DNA of 64,000 nt, taken from the NCBI GenBank assembly GCA_011037195.1, contig JAAEAF010006504.1, positions 34,142 through 98,141 of the forward strand, read 5' to 3'. Shown here one piece after another: positions 11,885 to 21,629 of the stretch. Below the pieces are notes generated by a model. The model was given only the letters and a program-made list of their open reading frames with translations. It searched no databases and had not been told where the DNA came from. Origin of the DNA: Triatoma infestans. Lineage: Eukaryota > Arthropoda > Insecta > Hemiptera > Reduviidae. Both the position numbers and the translations under genes were made by a program. Position 1 is the first letter of the stretch, and each line of letters starts with the position of its first letter.

Positions 11885-12205
11885 AAATTGTATTGCACAA
11901 TTTGATAATTTGTAAAAACCTATGGAGGGAAAATTAGTAAAACAATTGTAAGCTAGTTTTTTCATAGAAATAATTAGCTATAAATAATTAACCATCATAG
12001 TGTAAAAAAGAAGCTGTGAAATGTAGATGTATGTTAGGCCAATCAGAAATTTAGAATTATAATGTGGACCACGCCCACATTTCACTCATTTACTTCTACA
12101 CTGTGATTGGCTAATTATTGGCTAGTTTAGAATTTTTTACTAATTTTCCCTTCGTAGGTATTTTATAAATTATCAAATTGGGCAATGAAATTTTTTTTAT
12201 TAAAA
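11885..12205. mobile_element. foldback/MITE-like element
   Basis: Long imperfect inverted repeat. The left arm CAATTTGATAATTTGTAAAA plus GGGAAAATTAGTAAA is mirrored near 12130-12195, and the inner arms share GTGTA...GTGAAATGT. No protein is encoded. Flanked by A/T runs, so the target duplication is unclear. Confidence 0.65.
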
Positions 12206-12378
12206 AAAAATGCAAAAAATCAAGTTATTTCTATCATTTATTTACTGTTTTATATATTTAATATAAGCTATGAAGAAAACTCAGAATTTTCATTCATTGT
12301 TAAAAATAAAGCAAAAGAGTATTAGGTGGTAATGCAAGCCTGTTATTTTGTATTTGGCCGTTTATACTAATGGGACAA

Positions 12379-12592
12379 TGGGGCGGGTGTTGGTGTAGTG
12401 GTTATGAGCATGGACTTGTAAGTGGGAGGACCCCAGTTCGAGTTCAGCGTATAACTGCTAACTTTATATTTGTTTAAAAAAAATGTTAATAGTAAAGTAG
12501 GTGCTTCCGCCCCCGTCCACGACACCTAATTTGGTAGTTGGACGTTAAGCCCGCCTGAAAAAATAGGCATTACTTTACTTTACTTTTTTTTT
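12379..12592 (+). mobile_element. SINE-C copy with perfect target duplication
   Basis: tRNA-like head (GTGTAGTGGTTATGAGC A box, CCAGTTCGAGTTC B box), a body with CCGCCCCCGTCCACGACACC, and a (CTTTA)n-type tail. Flanked by the 14-bp duplication TACTAATGGGACAA at 12365-12378 and 12593-12606. A second copy lies at 22057-22264. Confidence 0.9.
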
Positions 12593-12697
12593 TACTAATG
12601 GGACAAAATAAAATTGATGTTAAACAGCGACGAAATTTCTCAAAGAAATTCATAATTTTTTGTTAAAAAAAAAAAAAAATTCAGTAAAAAATATCCA

Positions 12698-12785
12698 TAT
12701 TTACTGTCTCTTACTCCTATAAAGAGGAAGTACTGTAATGGTATCCAATTTTCAATATCGTATTTTTATCGGAAATAAACTTTGT
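12698..12785 (+). repeat. R1k fragment (5' end)
   Basis: Only the first ~85 bp of R1k: CTCTTACTCC, the AAGAGGAAGTACTGTAATGG stretch and TATCGGAAAT. It abuts the LINE RT remnant. Confidence 0.6.
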
Positions 12786-13884
12786 GAATTTAAATGGTAT
12801 ATTACAACAAAAGTAAGGCTGAGGCTGTTGATTTTTAACATACAATGCAGAATAAATAAGACTAAAATTAGATCTATTTACACAATAAATATCTTGCTCA
12901 ATCAGATAACTCCTGCAGAAAGTCAAAATATCATTTTTTTTTTTTTTTCCTAAACTGCTCAAGATCTTGTATGGCCAACAATTCAGGGAGATCAACACAA
13001 TTAAAAACTTTACACAGCTGAGAAATCCAGTTGTATTTAACATTTGCACTTTTATATTGTTCACACAGTCTAGAGAAACACAGGAATGGATATCTATTGG
13101 AGGGCATAGATTTTTAATTTATGCAAACCAATTGATTGCTAACTTCAGTATCCTATACTTAATGTGCACTGCTCCAAACTCCAAACGTACCGTTAAATTT
13201 GGCGTACACTGCGGCAATCCCAAATTTTCTTTTATAAAAATTCCAAATTGTCGCATTACGTACTTTATATGGGCTCCATAAAGCAGCGTCCCCATGATGA
13301 TAGCCTCCTGATGTTTTATTCTGGCCTTCCACTTAATAATTTTAGATTTAGTAAAAACATTTATTACAGCACCAATCGCTATCTTTGTCTTCGCCAGTGC
13401 TTGTTCTGTAGCTTTTAAAAAGATACCCGAGTTGGAATACATCACACCCAAATAGTTATAAGTTGGAACATATTCCAGTACATCATTTAAAAAAAAAAAA
13501 CATCTATTTCGCTTTGTATGAGATTTTGAAAATCTAACAACTTTCGATTTACTGGTATTAACGCAGAGATTATTTTCTCTACAATTAACTTCTAGGCAGG
13601 TAAGTTTTGATCGGATATCAGTGTAGGAATCGCCGAATATAACCATATCATCCGCATACATCAACATCATGATATCAGAGCGACTCCCAACTGGAATACC
13701 AAATAACCCTGTGTCTCTAAAGTACATCTCAACGTCACTAATATAGAAGTTGAATAACAGCAGGTTCATTGACTCACCTTTTAAAACACCCTCCGTGATA
13801 TCAATCGTTTCTGATAACTGGTTGTCACATCTAATTTGCAAAGTCGTGTTATCATACAAAAATTTTAGAAGCCTGGTAATTTTA
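12786..13884 (-). pseudogene. CR1-like reverse transcriptase, C-terminal half
   Basis: Minus-strand second half of a CR1/jockey-type LINE reverse transcriptase. Motifs are GVLKGESMNLLLFNFYISDV, the catalytic MLMYADDMVIFGDS (YADD box intact), NTSKSKVVRFS, and YNYLGVMYSNSG in the thumb. A LINE C-terminal tail follows, with stops and frameshifts below 13119. The first half of the same enzyme lies at 17531-18070. The two are separated by the gypsy element at 13889-17526, whose 4-bp duplication restores continuity between KIGVSS and KITRLL. One long frame (246 codons) survives, so decay is moderate. Confidence 0.83.
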
Positions 13885-13888
13885 CTAC

Positions 13889-14165
13889 TGTAATGTTTTG
13901 GTGTGGAGTTGTATTTGTAGTAGTGGTAGTGTGTAGCACGAGCGTTTTAGTGATAAGGGCTTTGGTGTGGAGTTGTATTTGTAGTAGTGGTAGTGTGTAG
14001 CACGAGCGTTTTAGTGAAAAGGGCTTATAGTTTGTAATTTTAAAAGAGAATGAAGTTTAGTAATAATTGAGAAGTCACCACTGTTTTATATAATAAATAT
14101 AATCTTTCAAATAATAACTACAAGTTAATTGATTATTATAAGCTTATTTAAATATATTGTGAAAC
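13889..14165 (-). repeat. truncated 3' LTR with 64-bp tandem duplication
   Basis: Matches the outer part of the 5' LTR (AAAAGAGAATGAAG, GAAGTCACCACTG). It is truncated where the pol deletion joins it. A 64-bp unit beginning TTTGGTGTGGAG is repeated in tandem at 13897-14024. Confidence 0.8.
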
Positions 14166-15661
14166 TGGCAGATGTCACCAGTATATCCGGACATAACTTT
14201 GTCCATTAAACGCTGATAAGCGCTGCTGGCGTTCTTTAAACCGAAGGGAAGAACCTTGAATTGATAGGTTCCGAAATTAGTGACGAAGGAAGTCTTTTCT
14301 TTAGATGCTTCGTCAAGGAGGATGCCGTGGAAGGCACCACTGATGTCTAAGGTGGTATAGAAACGGGTGGCATTCAGTGTGGATAGGATATGCTGTATAT
14401 CCGGGAGCGGGTAAATTTCGGAAGTGGTGATGGCATTTAGTTTGCGAAGATCAACCACATACCTGTATTGTTTTCGGAGCTGTGTAATGTCTGTAACATC
14501 AACTTTAGTGTGGTCAGCGTGTTTTTTCTTAATGAGTATGACGGGGTGAGCCCAGTTGGATTTACTTTCCTCTATTATACCTCTATCAAGATTGTCTTGT
14601 ATGAGGGCCTTGAGGATGGGAGCCTCGGAGTGTGCTATCTTATAGGGGCGGCTGGACACAGGGGCATGATTTTTTGTGTCAATGTGGTGAGTGACTCCAG
14701 AAAATTTTGTTTGGAAATTGTTGTCGTGTGTGAAAGCGTCATAAAAAGGAGTGAGGGCATGTAGAACTTGTTGTTGTTGTTGAGAAGAGAGATGCGTTAA
14801 TTTGTTGAGAAGTTCTTGTTGAAATAGAGCGATTTCGTTTGTGTTAGTTTGATTGGCAGATTGTACTGCGTTTATGGTGTGAGTCTGTAAGTCTGTTTCA
14901 AAATCGTATTCGATATGAGCGATTGGAAAGTGTTTTTGAATAGCAATTTCGTGTGAGGTAGTGTTTATAAGGTTGATGGTGCATGTGTTGTTAGCAATAT
15001 GTACGATAGAATTGGGCATGTAGAGACCCGTAGGTAAGGAATTGTGTTGTGTAAGCAGAATTTGTGTGTCGAGAGGAATTTTTGTATATAGTGTATGTGT
15101 TTGTATTATGTGTGCGCGAGGTGGCACTATAATTTTGTGGCGAAGCTGCAGGGTTTTGGGTAAGGGTAGCTGTTGAATCGAATTGATTTGGTGCGTTTGA
15201 GCACTATTTGAAAATGGAATGTTGAATTTATTGAGCGTTAGTGTACGTGTGCGCAAATTAATAATTGCCCTATTTAATGTAAGGACATCTCTACCAAGTA
15301 TTAATTGGAAATTGCCTTTTAATTGCGAAACTATGAATTCGCCAGAAAAATTGGAATTTTCGACATTGTCCGCATGCAAACGAAGGGACGTGATGCCATA
15401 ATTAGGTATTACTTGGTTAGTCAGAGATTTTAAAATAATGTTGGAATGCTGAAGGTTCTTATTTCGACAAAAACTGGAATCCACTAGGCTGTGGCTAGCT
15501 CCAGTGTCTACAAGGGCACGAATAAATTTTTTGCCAATTCTTAAATTTACTAACAAATTATCAGAATTGGTGAAAGCAGGTATGAGAGCCAAGGTCATAA
15601 CATCAGCCGTTCGTGAGAGCGGCTGTGGGCTTAACCGTTTTTTGGCTGTATCTGGAAACAT
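14144..15661 (-). pseudogene. pol: gypsy pol: protease and partial reverse transcriptase
   Basis: 505 codons read without interruption. Near residues 45-60 is the retropepsin signature ALVDTGASHSLVDS, and near 120 the second conserved element LILGRDVLT. After a linker come RT fingers (RPYKIAHSEAPIL, RGIIEESKSNWAHPVILIKK), then YRYVVDLRKLNA and TTLDISGAFHGILLD, the first catalytic aspartate. FVTNFGTYQFKVLPFGLKNA follows. The frame then ends in fused LTR sequence before the YVDD box, so RT is catalytically incomplete and RNase H and integrase are missing. It overlaps gag by 31 nt in the -1 frame, implying programmed frameshifting in the intact ancestor. Confidence 0.92.
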
Positions 15662-16959
15662 GTTCGAGCCGTATGTCCAAATTTAGAACAAAATTGGCAA
15701 GTGGGCCCATTTTGGAGGTTATGGCTACCATTATTATTATTATGACTATACTGGGGCCTATCTGAATAAGGGTTAAATCGCGAATTGTTTGAATTAATTC
15801 GAGGACTATGATTATTACTATAATATTGATTATTATTATTATTATAGCGATTATTACTATTTGCTCTGTGATTAAGTTTTTGAGGAATATTAAATTTCTT
15901 AGGCATTTTGCCAAAGTTAGTACGAGGTTTTGGTCTGAATTTGTTGGTGCAGTCCATGTCAAAATGTGGACCGGAACAATGGCGACAAGGTCTGTTCTTT
16001 ATTACATTAAATACTCTACAAGTGGTAGATGGTTTTAATTGTGGCTTTTGACTTTTATTACGATGCGGGCATTCTCTGTGGAAATGCATTTGTCCACAGT
16101 AACGACAAGGAGATGGGGGTGTACGATTAGAATTTTTCGAAGTTACAGCGAAAACTGTGGGGTTTGTTTCAGAAGCCTGGACTTCCTTTAGGGCATTGGC
16201 ATAGGAAAGTGCTTCATCTAATTTTTGAGGAAGCTTCGTTCGCACCTCATTACGAAGCGGTTGAGGAAGTGACTTCAAGAATGCATCAGTGGCCAGTTTA
16301 TCTAGAATTGCTTGTAAGGCCTCGAGTGGGTTAGCTTGAGCTTTTAAATGAATGGCGGATTGGATATGTCTAATCCTATCCGCGAATGTTTCAGGAGACT
16401 CAGGGGGCAAGGACTGAATATTAGTCATCTGTTGTAAGAGGACTAGGGGTGTTTTCTCCTTACGAAATCGGGCTAGAAGTCGCTCAGAAATTAGAGGATA
16501 CGTTATATTTGTACCCTGGCGTTGTAATTCCGCTTTCTGGGTGTCGTAAAAGATTTTTGCAGACCCTGAGAGTCTAAGTGCTAATATTTCTAATTTGGCA
16601 GCGTCGTCCCAGCCAGAAAGACTAGCACAATGGCTAATTTGGTCTAGGAAATCTGACACTTTGGCTGAATTTTCGCCATCGAAGGTAGGTAAGCTATTGA
16701 TTAATTGCAAATTCCTTAAGGGACTAGGTTGATTATTAATTGGAGGATTTGCTAATTGCTGCTGAGCAAGTAAATATTCTACAGCAGCGTCGATGCCCAT
16801 GTCTTGTCCATTAATCTTATACATTTTGTCAGTGAAAGAATTGCTTCGGGAAAGATTATATTTTTCAAGACGTCTACGTAATTGGAGTAAATTGCCTCCA
16901 ACAGAAAGTTTATTATCGCGTAATATCTTTATAATTTGGGATCTATTAAGTACACTCAT
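15631..16959 (-). CDS. gag: gypsy Gag polyprotein with SAP-like domain and three zinc knuckles
   Basis: Intact 442-codon gag. Residues 1-40 (MSVLNRSQIIKILRDNKLS, then LLQLRRRLEKY) fit a SAP-type DNA-binding helix pair, unusual at a Gag N-terminus. Residues ~90-270 form the helical capsid-like retrotransposon Gag region, with PTFDGENSAKVSDFL and ESPETFADRIRHIQ. The C-terminal nucleocapsid has two CX2CX3HX4C knuckles (CRYCGQMHFHREC, CRHCSGPHFDMDC) and one classic CX2CX4HX4C knuckle (CQFCSKFGHTARTC), within Asn/Arg-rich low-complexity sequence. ATG at 16957-16959 is chosen because it matches the start conserved at 2898. Intact coding beside deleted pol means it could act only in trans. Confidence 0.93.
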   Translation of the reverse strand: MSVLNRSQIIKILRDNKLSVGGNLLQLRRRLEKYNLSRSNSFTDKMYKINGQDMGIDAAVEYLLAQQQLANPPINNQPSPLRNLQLINSLPTFDGENSAKVSDFLDQISHCASLSGWDDAAKLEILALRLSGSAKIFYDTQKAELQRQGTNITYPLISERLLARFRKEKTPLVLLQQMTNIQSLPPESPETFADRIRHIQSAIHLKAQANPLEALQAILDKLATDAFLKSLPQPLRNEVRTKLPQKLDEALSYANALKEVQASETNPTVFAVTSKNSNRTPPSPCRYCGQMHFHRECPHRNKSQKPQLKPSTTCRVFNVIKNRPCRHCSGPHFDMDCTNKFRPKPRTNFGKMPKKFNIPQKLNHRANSNNRYNNNNNQYYSNNHSPRINSNNSRFNPYSDRPQYSHNNNNGSHNLQNGPTCQFCSKFGHTARTCFQIQPKNG

Positions 16960-17170
16960 AAATTCAAAATTCGAAAGGGATTGAGGTACAAGTGGTACAA
17001 TTACAAAAATTTAAAAATGAAATTCACTAGAAAATTCAATAATGGGAAATATTGAAGATATTTCCGCTGAGAAAGTAATTAAAAAAAAACAATCAAATTA
17101 TCTGATGGATATTTAATTATAAAATTGAAAATTGTACGTACTTTTAATTTGTGGATTCTGGTTGAAATAT

Positions 17171-17187
17171 CCCACCGCTGCCACCAA
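17171..17187 (-). promoter_or_regulatory. putative primer-binding site of the gypsy element
   Basis: Immediately inside the 5' LTR, the minus strand reads TTGGTGGCAGCGGTGGG. The same segment follows the left LTR at 2664 and occurs inverted at 3117-3130. Position and conservation fit a tRNA primer site; the tRNA was not identified. Confidence 0.6.
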
Positions 17188-17526
17188 TGTAATGTAATGG
17201 TGTGGAGTTGTATTTGTAGTAGTGGTAGTGTGTAGCACGAGCGTTTTAGTGAAAAGGGCTTATAAGTTTGTAATTTTAAAAGAGAATGAAGACTAGTAAT
17301 AATAAAGTAGTCACACTGTTTTTCAAAAGATATATTCTCTAAGAGATATTAAGTTAACAACAATATGCTTATAAATTAATTGGAATAAGTCTTAAAACTT
17401 GATATGGCTCTGATGTTTTCACTTTGGTAGCTAGAACGAGTCTGAAACTTATAAGCCCTTTTCACTAAAACGCTCGTGCTACACACTACCACTACTACAA
17501 ATACAACTCCACACCATTACATTACA
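17188..17526 (-). repeat. 5' LTR with long terminal inverted repeats
   Basis: A 339-bp LTR. Its first and last ~80 bp are reverse complements of each other (TGTAATGTAATGGTGTGG...CTTATAAG at both ends). Relatives at 2210, 35705 and 62008 end differently (CATCACA or CTACA side), so here one LTR end has been replaced by an inverted copy of the other. Confidence 0.85.
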
Positions 17527-17530
17527 CTAC

Positions 17531-18070
17531 TAACGCCAATCTTGTTCAATTTTAACCACAATAAATTATGATTCAAACTATCAAATGCTCTTCTGAAATC
17601 AATAAAAGCAAAGTACAATTCACTTCGGGAACGTGACAATTTCAACTGCAATAAAGATGTTAATACAAAAATATTGTCAATGCAGCCTCTACCCGCCCGA
17701 AAACCATTCTGCAACTCCGGGATGATATCACAAGTGTCAGACCATGACACTAGCCTATTTAAAACAATTAAGGTAAATATTTTCAGCAGTGAAGTCGCTA
17801 ACGCAATCTATCGGTAGTCAGTTAATTGTGCCCTGTCACCTTTTCTAAACAGATTAAAACCAATAATTTTTGTCCAAGATAGTGGTAATTGTTCTTTATA
17901 AAAAATATAATTGAACATTGTAACAATATATAGCAGCCAGTTTTGGGGAAGGAACTTATAAAATTCATAATTAATATTATCCACTGCTGGAGCCTTTCCA
18001 GACTTACACTTAGTTAGTACGTGAAGCAGTTCCGGAAGATCTATTTGAGCATCTAAAATTGGATGTCTTA
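17531..18070 (-). pseudogene. CR1-like reverse transcriptase, N-terminal half
   Basis: Minus-strand first half of the RT whose second half is at 12786-13884. Recognisable blocks are LPELLHVLTKCKSGKAPAVD, a YKEQLPLSWTKI segment, LTDYR, IALATSLLKIFT, then ELQNGFRAGRGCIDNIF and the first catalytic aspartate in FAFIDFRRAFDSLNH. There is an in-frame stop near 17815. It ends at the gypsy target site. Confidence 0.82.
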
Positions 18071-18089
18071 CTACGAGCTTATATCAATT

Positions 18090-18235
18090 GCACTTACTAC
18101 GAGCTATAATTTTTATTTACAACATTTTTGTGGGGGCAATTCATTTAAGGCTGCTTTTGGGAGAAGGATGGGGGGGTTACGTTTTTTCATAGCTATTTCC
18201 ATTTATTATACAAATCTATCTAAATAATATTAATT
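18090..18235 (+). repeat. R1k fragment
   Basis: Retains the TTTTATTTACAACATTTTTG, AATTCATTTAAGG and GGGGTTACGTTTTT blocks of one R1k module. Confidence 0.6.
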
Positions 18236-18244
18236 TTTTTTTTT

Positions 18245-19135
18245 TTTTTATCAGGATTTCCTCAGTACTGAGGTTCTTCTCAACCAAAAACTTCTTTTAG
18301 ATGTGCTCTCCACAGTTCTCTATCCTGAGTTTCTTCCTCCCTCAAACCATTCCCATACAAACTTTCCACCACTTCATCCATCCATGTTCGTTACGGCCTT
18401 CCTCTTCTCTTTCTTCCTTCCAAGTTTCAATCAAGGGCCAGCCTCGGTAGTCTGTCCTCTCGCGTTCTTCTCACATGGCCGTACCACTCTAACCGTTTCT
18501 TCTCTGTTCTCTGAAGTACTCTATTCTTTACTTCCATCTTGTCTCTGATTTCTCGGTTAGGTCTTCTTTCTCTTCGCGATACTCTGGCAGCTCTTCTCCA
18601 ATAATCCATTTCTGTAGAAAGTAATTTCTGCCTGAGATCGGCGGTCAACGTCCACGTCTCAGCTTCGTAAAGCAGTATGCTTTCCACTATGGCAGAATAA
18701 ATATGTTTTTTTGCGAGCCTAATATGTTTCGGCTCCATAGGACCGGGTTTAGCATTCCGATCACCTTCCTGGTTATACCTATTCTTCTTTTTATTTCTTT
18801 CTCGGAGCTTCCATTCTTCTCGACGATTGACCCCAGGTATTGGAAGTTGTCCACCTTCTTTATGGGATTACCATCGATGACAAGTGCTTCTTCCTGATAT
18901 ACAGTCATTACTCCGTCATTTTAAAATTCATTTTTAGTCCCCAGCTTGAGTATTCTTCTAAGCTTCCTTAGCATATAATCGGCATCCTCAAGGTTCTGAG
19001 CTACCACTACCTGGTCGCCGGCGAATAACAGGTTGTTTATGTAGCTTTGTCCCATCTTGATGCCCATTTGCTTGCACTTTTTATTCAATCGTGATAAGGC
19101 AGCTTCCAAGAATATTTTGAAAAGCGTATTTTTGA
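18245..19135 (-). pseudogene. RTE/jockey-like reverse transcriptase C-terminus
   Basis: Minus-strand remnant in three frames. The palm motif reads NNLLFAGDQVVVAQNLEDA, where the usual FADD is FAGD, so a catalytic aspartate is lost. Then come KKVDNFQYLGSIVEKNGSSE, GMLNPVLWSRN, SAIVESILLYEAETW, LLSTEMDYWRRAARVS and KRLEWYGHVRRTRE, the standard end of this LINE type. 5' truncated at the right, poly(T) at the left (the 3' end of the element). Frameshifts near 18700 and 18915. Confidence 0.82.
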
Positions 19136-19139
19136 AAAA

Positions 19140-19563
19140 AAAAATTTTTAATATTAATTAAAATTAAATATATTGCTGAAATTCCGAGTTTGAAGGAAAT
19201 GGTTGACCGGTAGTGGTTTTTATTGAACAGTTTTTACAGTTTTCTTCGTTTTTCTCCATAAAAATATGGACGGATTTCTTGAGATTTGATATACTAATGG
19301 TGAATTCGGGAATCTATGTTTTGTTTGATCTGTAAGTTATGAAACTTTTTTCTGAGAAAGTTCATTTAAAGAACTTTAAGGGGAAGAGGGAGAAAGTTTA
19401 TACTTTCCTGAAACAAGTCACGTTATTAAGTTTAGATTCTCCCAATAATATAAAATTGAAGACAAGTTTATATTTAGTAAAAATTATAAGTTTAAACTAA
19501 ATTTTGCCAATTATAATTCTGTAAACTGCAGTAAGACAAAGTTGTGTGAGTGTTTCATATCAG
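19140..19563 (+). repeat. R1k partial copy, directly upstream of a full copy
   Basis: Holds the last modules and the terminal GTGTGAGTGTTTCATATCAGA hairpin region, then meets the next R1k copy head-to-tail. Confidence 0.7.
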
Positions 19564-20588
19564 ATATTTTTTACTTTCTCTTACACCTAGTAAGAGGGAA
19601 GTATTGTAATCGTGTCAAATTTTCTATATCGAGTTTTCACCGGAAATATCCGTTTTTAAGGTCCCCTGAGTCCAAAAAAGTGGTTTTTAGCAAATGGTCT
19701 GTGTGTGTGTGTGTGTGTGTATGTATGTGAACAGCACAGCTCAAAAACGAAAAACCGTTGAAAGTTGAAACTTGATATTCTGCTTAGGTATCACCATGGG
19801 ATCTGACTGTGGGTCATCTGTCAAAATTCCTCAACCGGAAGTACCACTTTACTAGTTTTTTTTTTTTTTTTGACTTTTTTGCGTTTTCCTCAAAAATGGC
19901 TCGAACGATTTTCTTCAAACTTATTATATCAACTACACACGCAAAGAGCTACAACTTTTATTTGAAACGTTTCTTTGGAAAAATCCATTTAAGGGCAGTT
20001 ATGGGTGAGTGGGTGGGGTTAGCTTTTTCATCTAAAGTGCTATTTCAGTTTATTAAACAATTCTATCATCTAAATAATGTTAATTAGAATTGAATATGTA
20101 GTTGTAATTCCGAGGTTAAAAAAATCGGATAACCGGAAGTGCGTTTACTTTACCACTTTTTTACTAAATGATTTTTTTTCACCTTCTCGCGAGTTTCTCA
20201 AAAATGGCTGCGACGATTTTCTTGAAACTACTTATATAAACTAAACATACAAATACCTTACAACTTCTATTTATAACATTTTTCTGGGAAAATTCATTTA
20301 AGGGCAATTCTAGGGGAGGGTTGGGGTTATGTTTTTCTCTAAAGTGCTATTATAGTTGATTATGCAATTCTATCATATAAATAATATTAATTAGAATTAA
20401 TTGTGTTGTCAAAATTCCGAGTTTCAAGAAAATTAGTAAACCGGAAGTGCGCTTTTACTGGACAGTTTTTTTCAGTTTTCGACGAATTTTTTTATATTTG
20501 GTACACAAACTATATCATTTGTCAATTATAATTTTGAGAACAGGGGTAAGAGAAAGTTGTGTGAGTGTTTCACACCAGATTTTTTTTT
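19564..20588 (+). repeat. R1k full-length copy
   Basis: Best copy of the family (~1025 bp). Starts ACTTTCTCTTAC with the inverted GTAAGAGG alongside; has (GT)n/(GTAT)n at 19698-19728. Three ~300-bp modules follow, with AACCGGAAGT at about 19833, 20133 and 20438. Ends GTAAGAGAAAGT + GTGTGAGTGTTTCACACCAGA. The first and last ~14 bp are inverted repeats. No protein is encoded. The layout resembles Helentron-derived non-autonomous elements, but this is inference. Confidence 0.78.
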
Positions 20589-21619
20589 TTTATTCCGAAG
20601 AAATTTGGTGAGGTGTTAAATAAATTAAATTGTATTCATTACTATAAAATATATTCGAGATCATTTATATTGAATTGTATCCTTTTTTTTTTAGCCATAT
20701 AAATTATTGTATCACTTCTTTGATCCAAAGAACAATGTTTTTACACACCTTTTTTAATTCAACTTTATTTTATTTTTTTTTTTTTTACTTTTTCCCCTTC
20801 CCTGTCGGGTTTCTCCCTCTCAGAATTGAATTGAGTTACTACTGTAACACGATAGCAGGTCATACTAAAAAGCAGTGCAAGATTGTGATTTCATGCCTTA
20901 TAAAAAATTAAAAATGGATTCCCTAAGGCAAGATTTATAAATTTAAGAAAGGGTAAATAAAAATTACAACGAAACGAAAAAGTAGGTCACGGAAAGCTAT
21001 TTTTTTATTTTTTGTGGCATTTAGCTTTAAAATTTATCTCTTGGTATTTGTTGTCGATAGAAGAAAAACTAGGAGACTTTTCTTTCAAGATGAAAAGTCG
21101 AGTACTTCAATGTCACATTGACTTTTTAATAACCAATAAATTTTTAAAAGCTTGTTTTAGTTAGAAATATTTATAACTAGCTCGCTCGGGAAGAAATGAA
21201 GACTTAAAACGGAATAAAAGATGATGGTTAGCTTTGATGTATCAACTTTACGGTACCATCTTCTGTATACTATAGCAATACCTGCTCTAAATCTATTATC
21301 TGCAGTTTTACCACAAAATCTTTCGTCCATACTCGAACGGATGACAAAACACCCCAGGGCAGATCATCATCCCCCCTATAAAGTGAATGATATTAGTAGA
21401 GACTTTTATGATTAGTTAGTTATCCAGATGGTCAGCCACCAGGGCTTTGATAGAAAGTTATGCAAGAAATTGGCAGACAAATCTTGGGGGCTGTTCCCCT
21501 AATTTATTGAGGTAGAATGCACCACACCATGATGCTAAGATCACCTATGATATGGTAGTAAGAGAGCGTAAGGCAAGCTTGGCTTGATTCATTACATATT
21601 TCAATTACATTATTTTTCA
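20589..21619. other. unassigned AT-rich stretch
   Basis: No defended gene. A short frame at 21221-21415 contains MMVSFDVS, faintly like a Penelope-type RT motif, but nothing supports it further. Confidence 0.35.
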
Positions 21620-21629
21620 AATTAATAGC

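Larger units (their letters stand above)
13889..17526 (-). mobile_element. Ty3/gypsy LTR retrotransposon, internally deleted
   Basis: A 3638-bp element coded on the minus strand. It has TG...CA ends (TGTAATG and CATTACA) and a 4-bp target duplication CTAC at 13885-13888 and 17527-17530. Order on the sense strand: 5' LTR, primer-binding region TTGGTGGCAGCGG, leader, gag, pol beginning (protease and half of RT), then directly a truncated 3' LTR. The missing part covers the RT active site, RNase H, integrase and the start of the 3' LTR. It interrupts a CR1-like RT. Close relatives in this window are the inverted pair at 2210-3581 and solo LTRs at 35705-36168 and 62008-62566. Confidence 0.92.

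Noticed and set aside
14468..14764. 98-codon plus-strand frame
   Set aside because: Antisense shadow of the gypsy reverse transcriptase.
19809..20087. 92-codon open frame inside R1k
   Set aside because: Similar frames appear in other R1k copies with different breaks and biased composition; no codon conservation.
21221..21415. Possible Penelope-type reverse transcriptase (MMVSFDVS motif)
   Set aside because: Only one short motif; no palm, GIY-YIG or further RT blocks around it.
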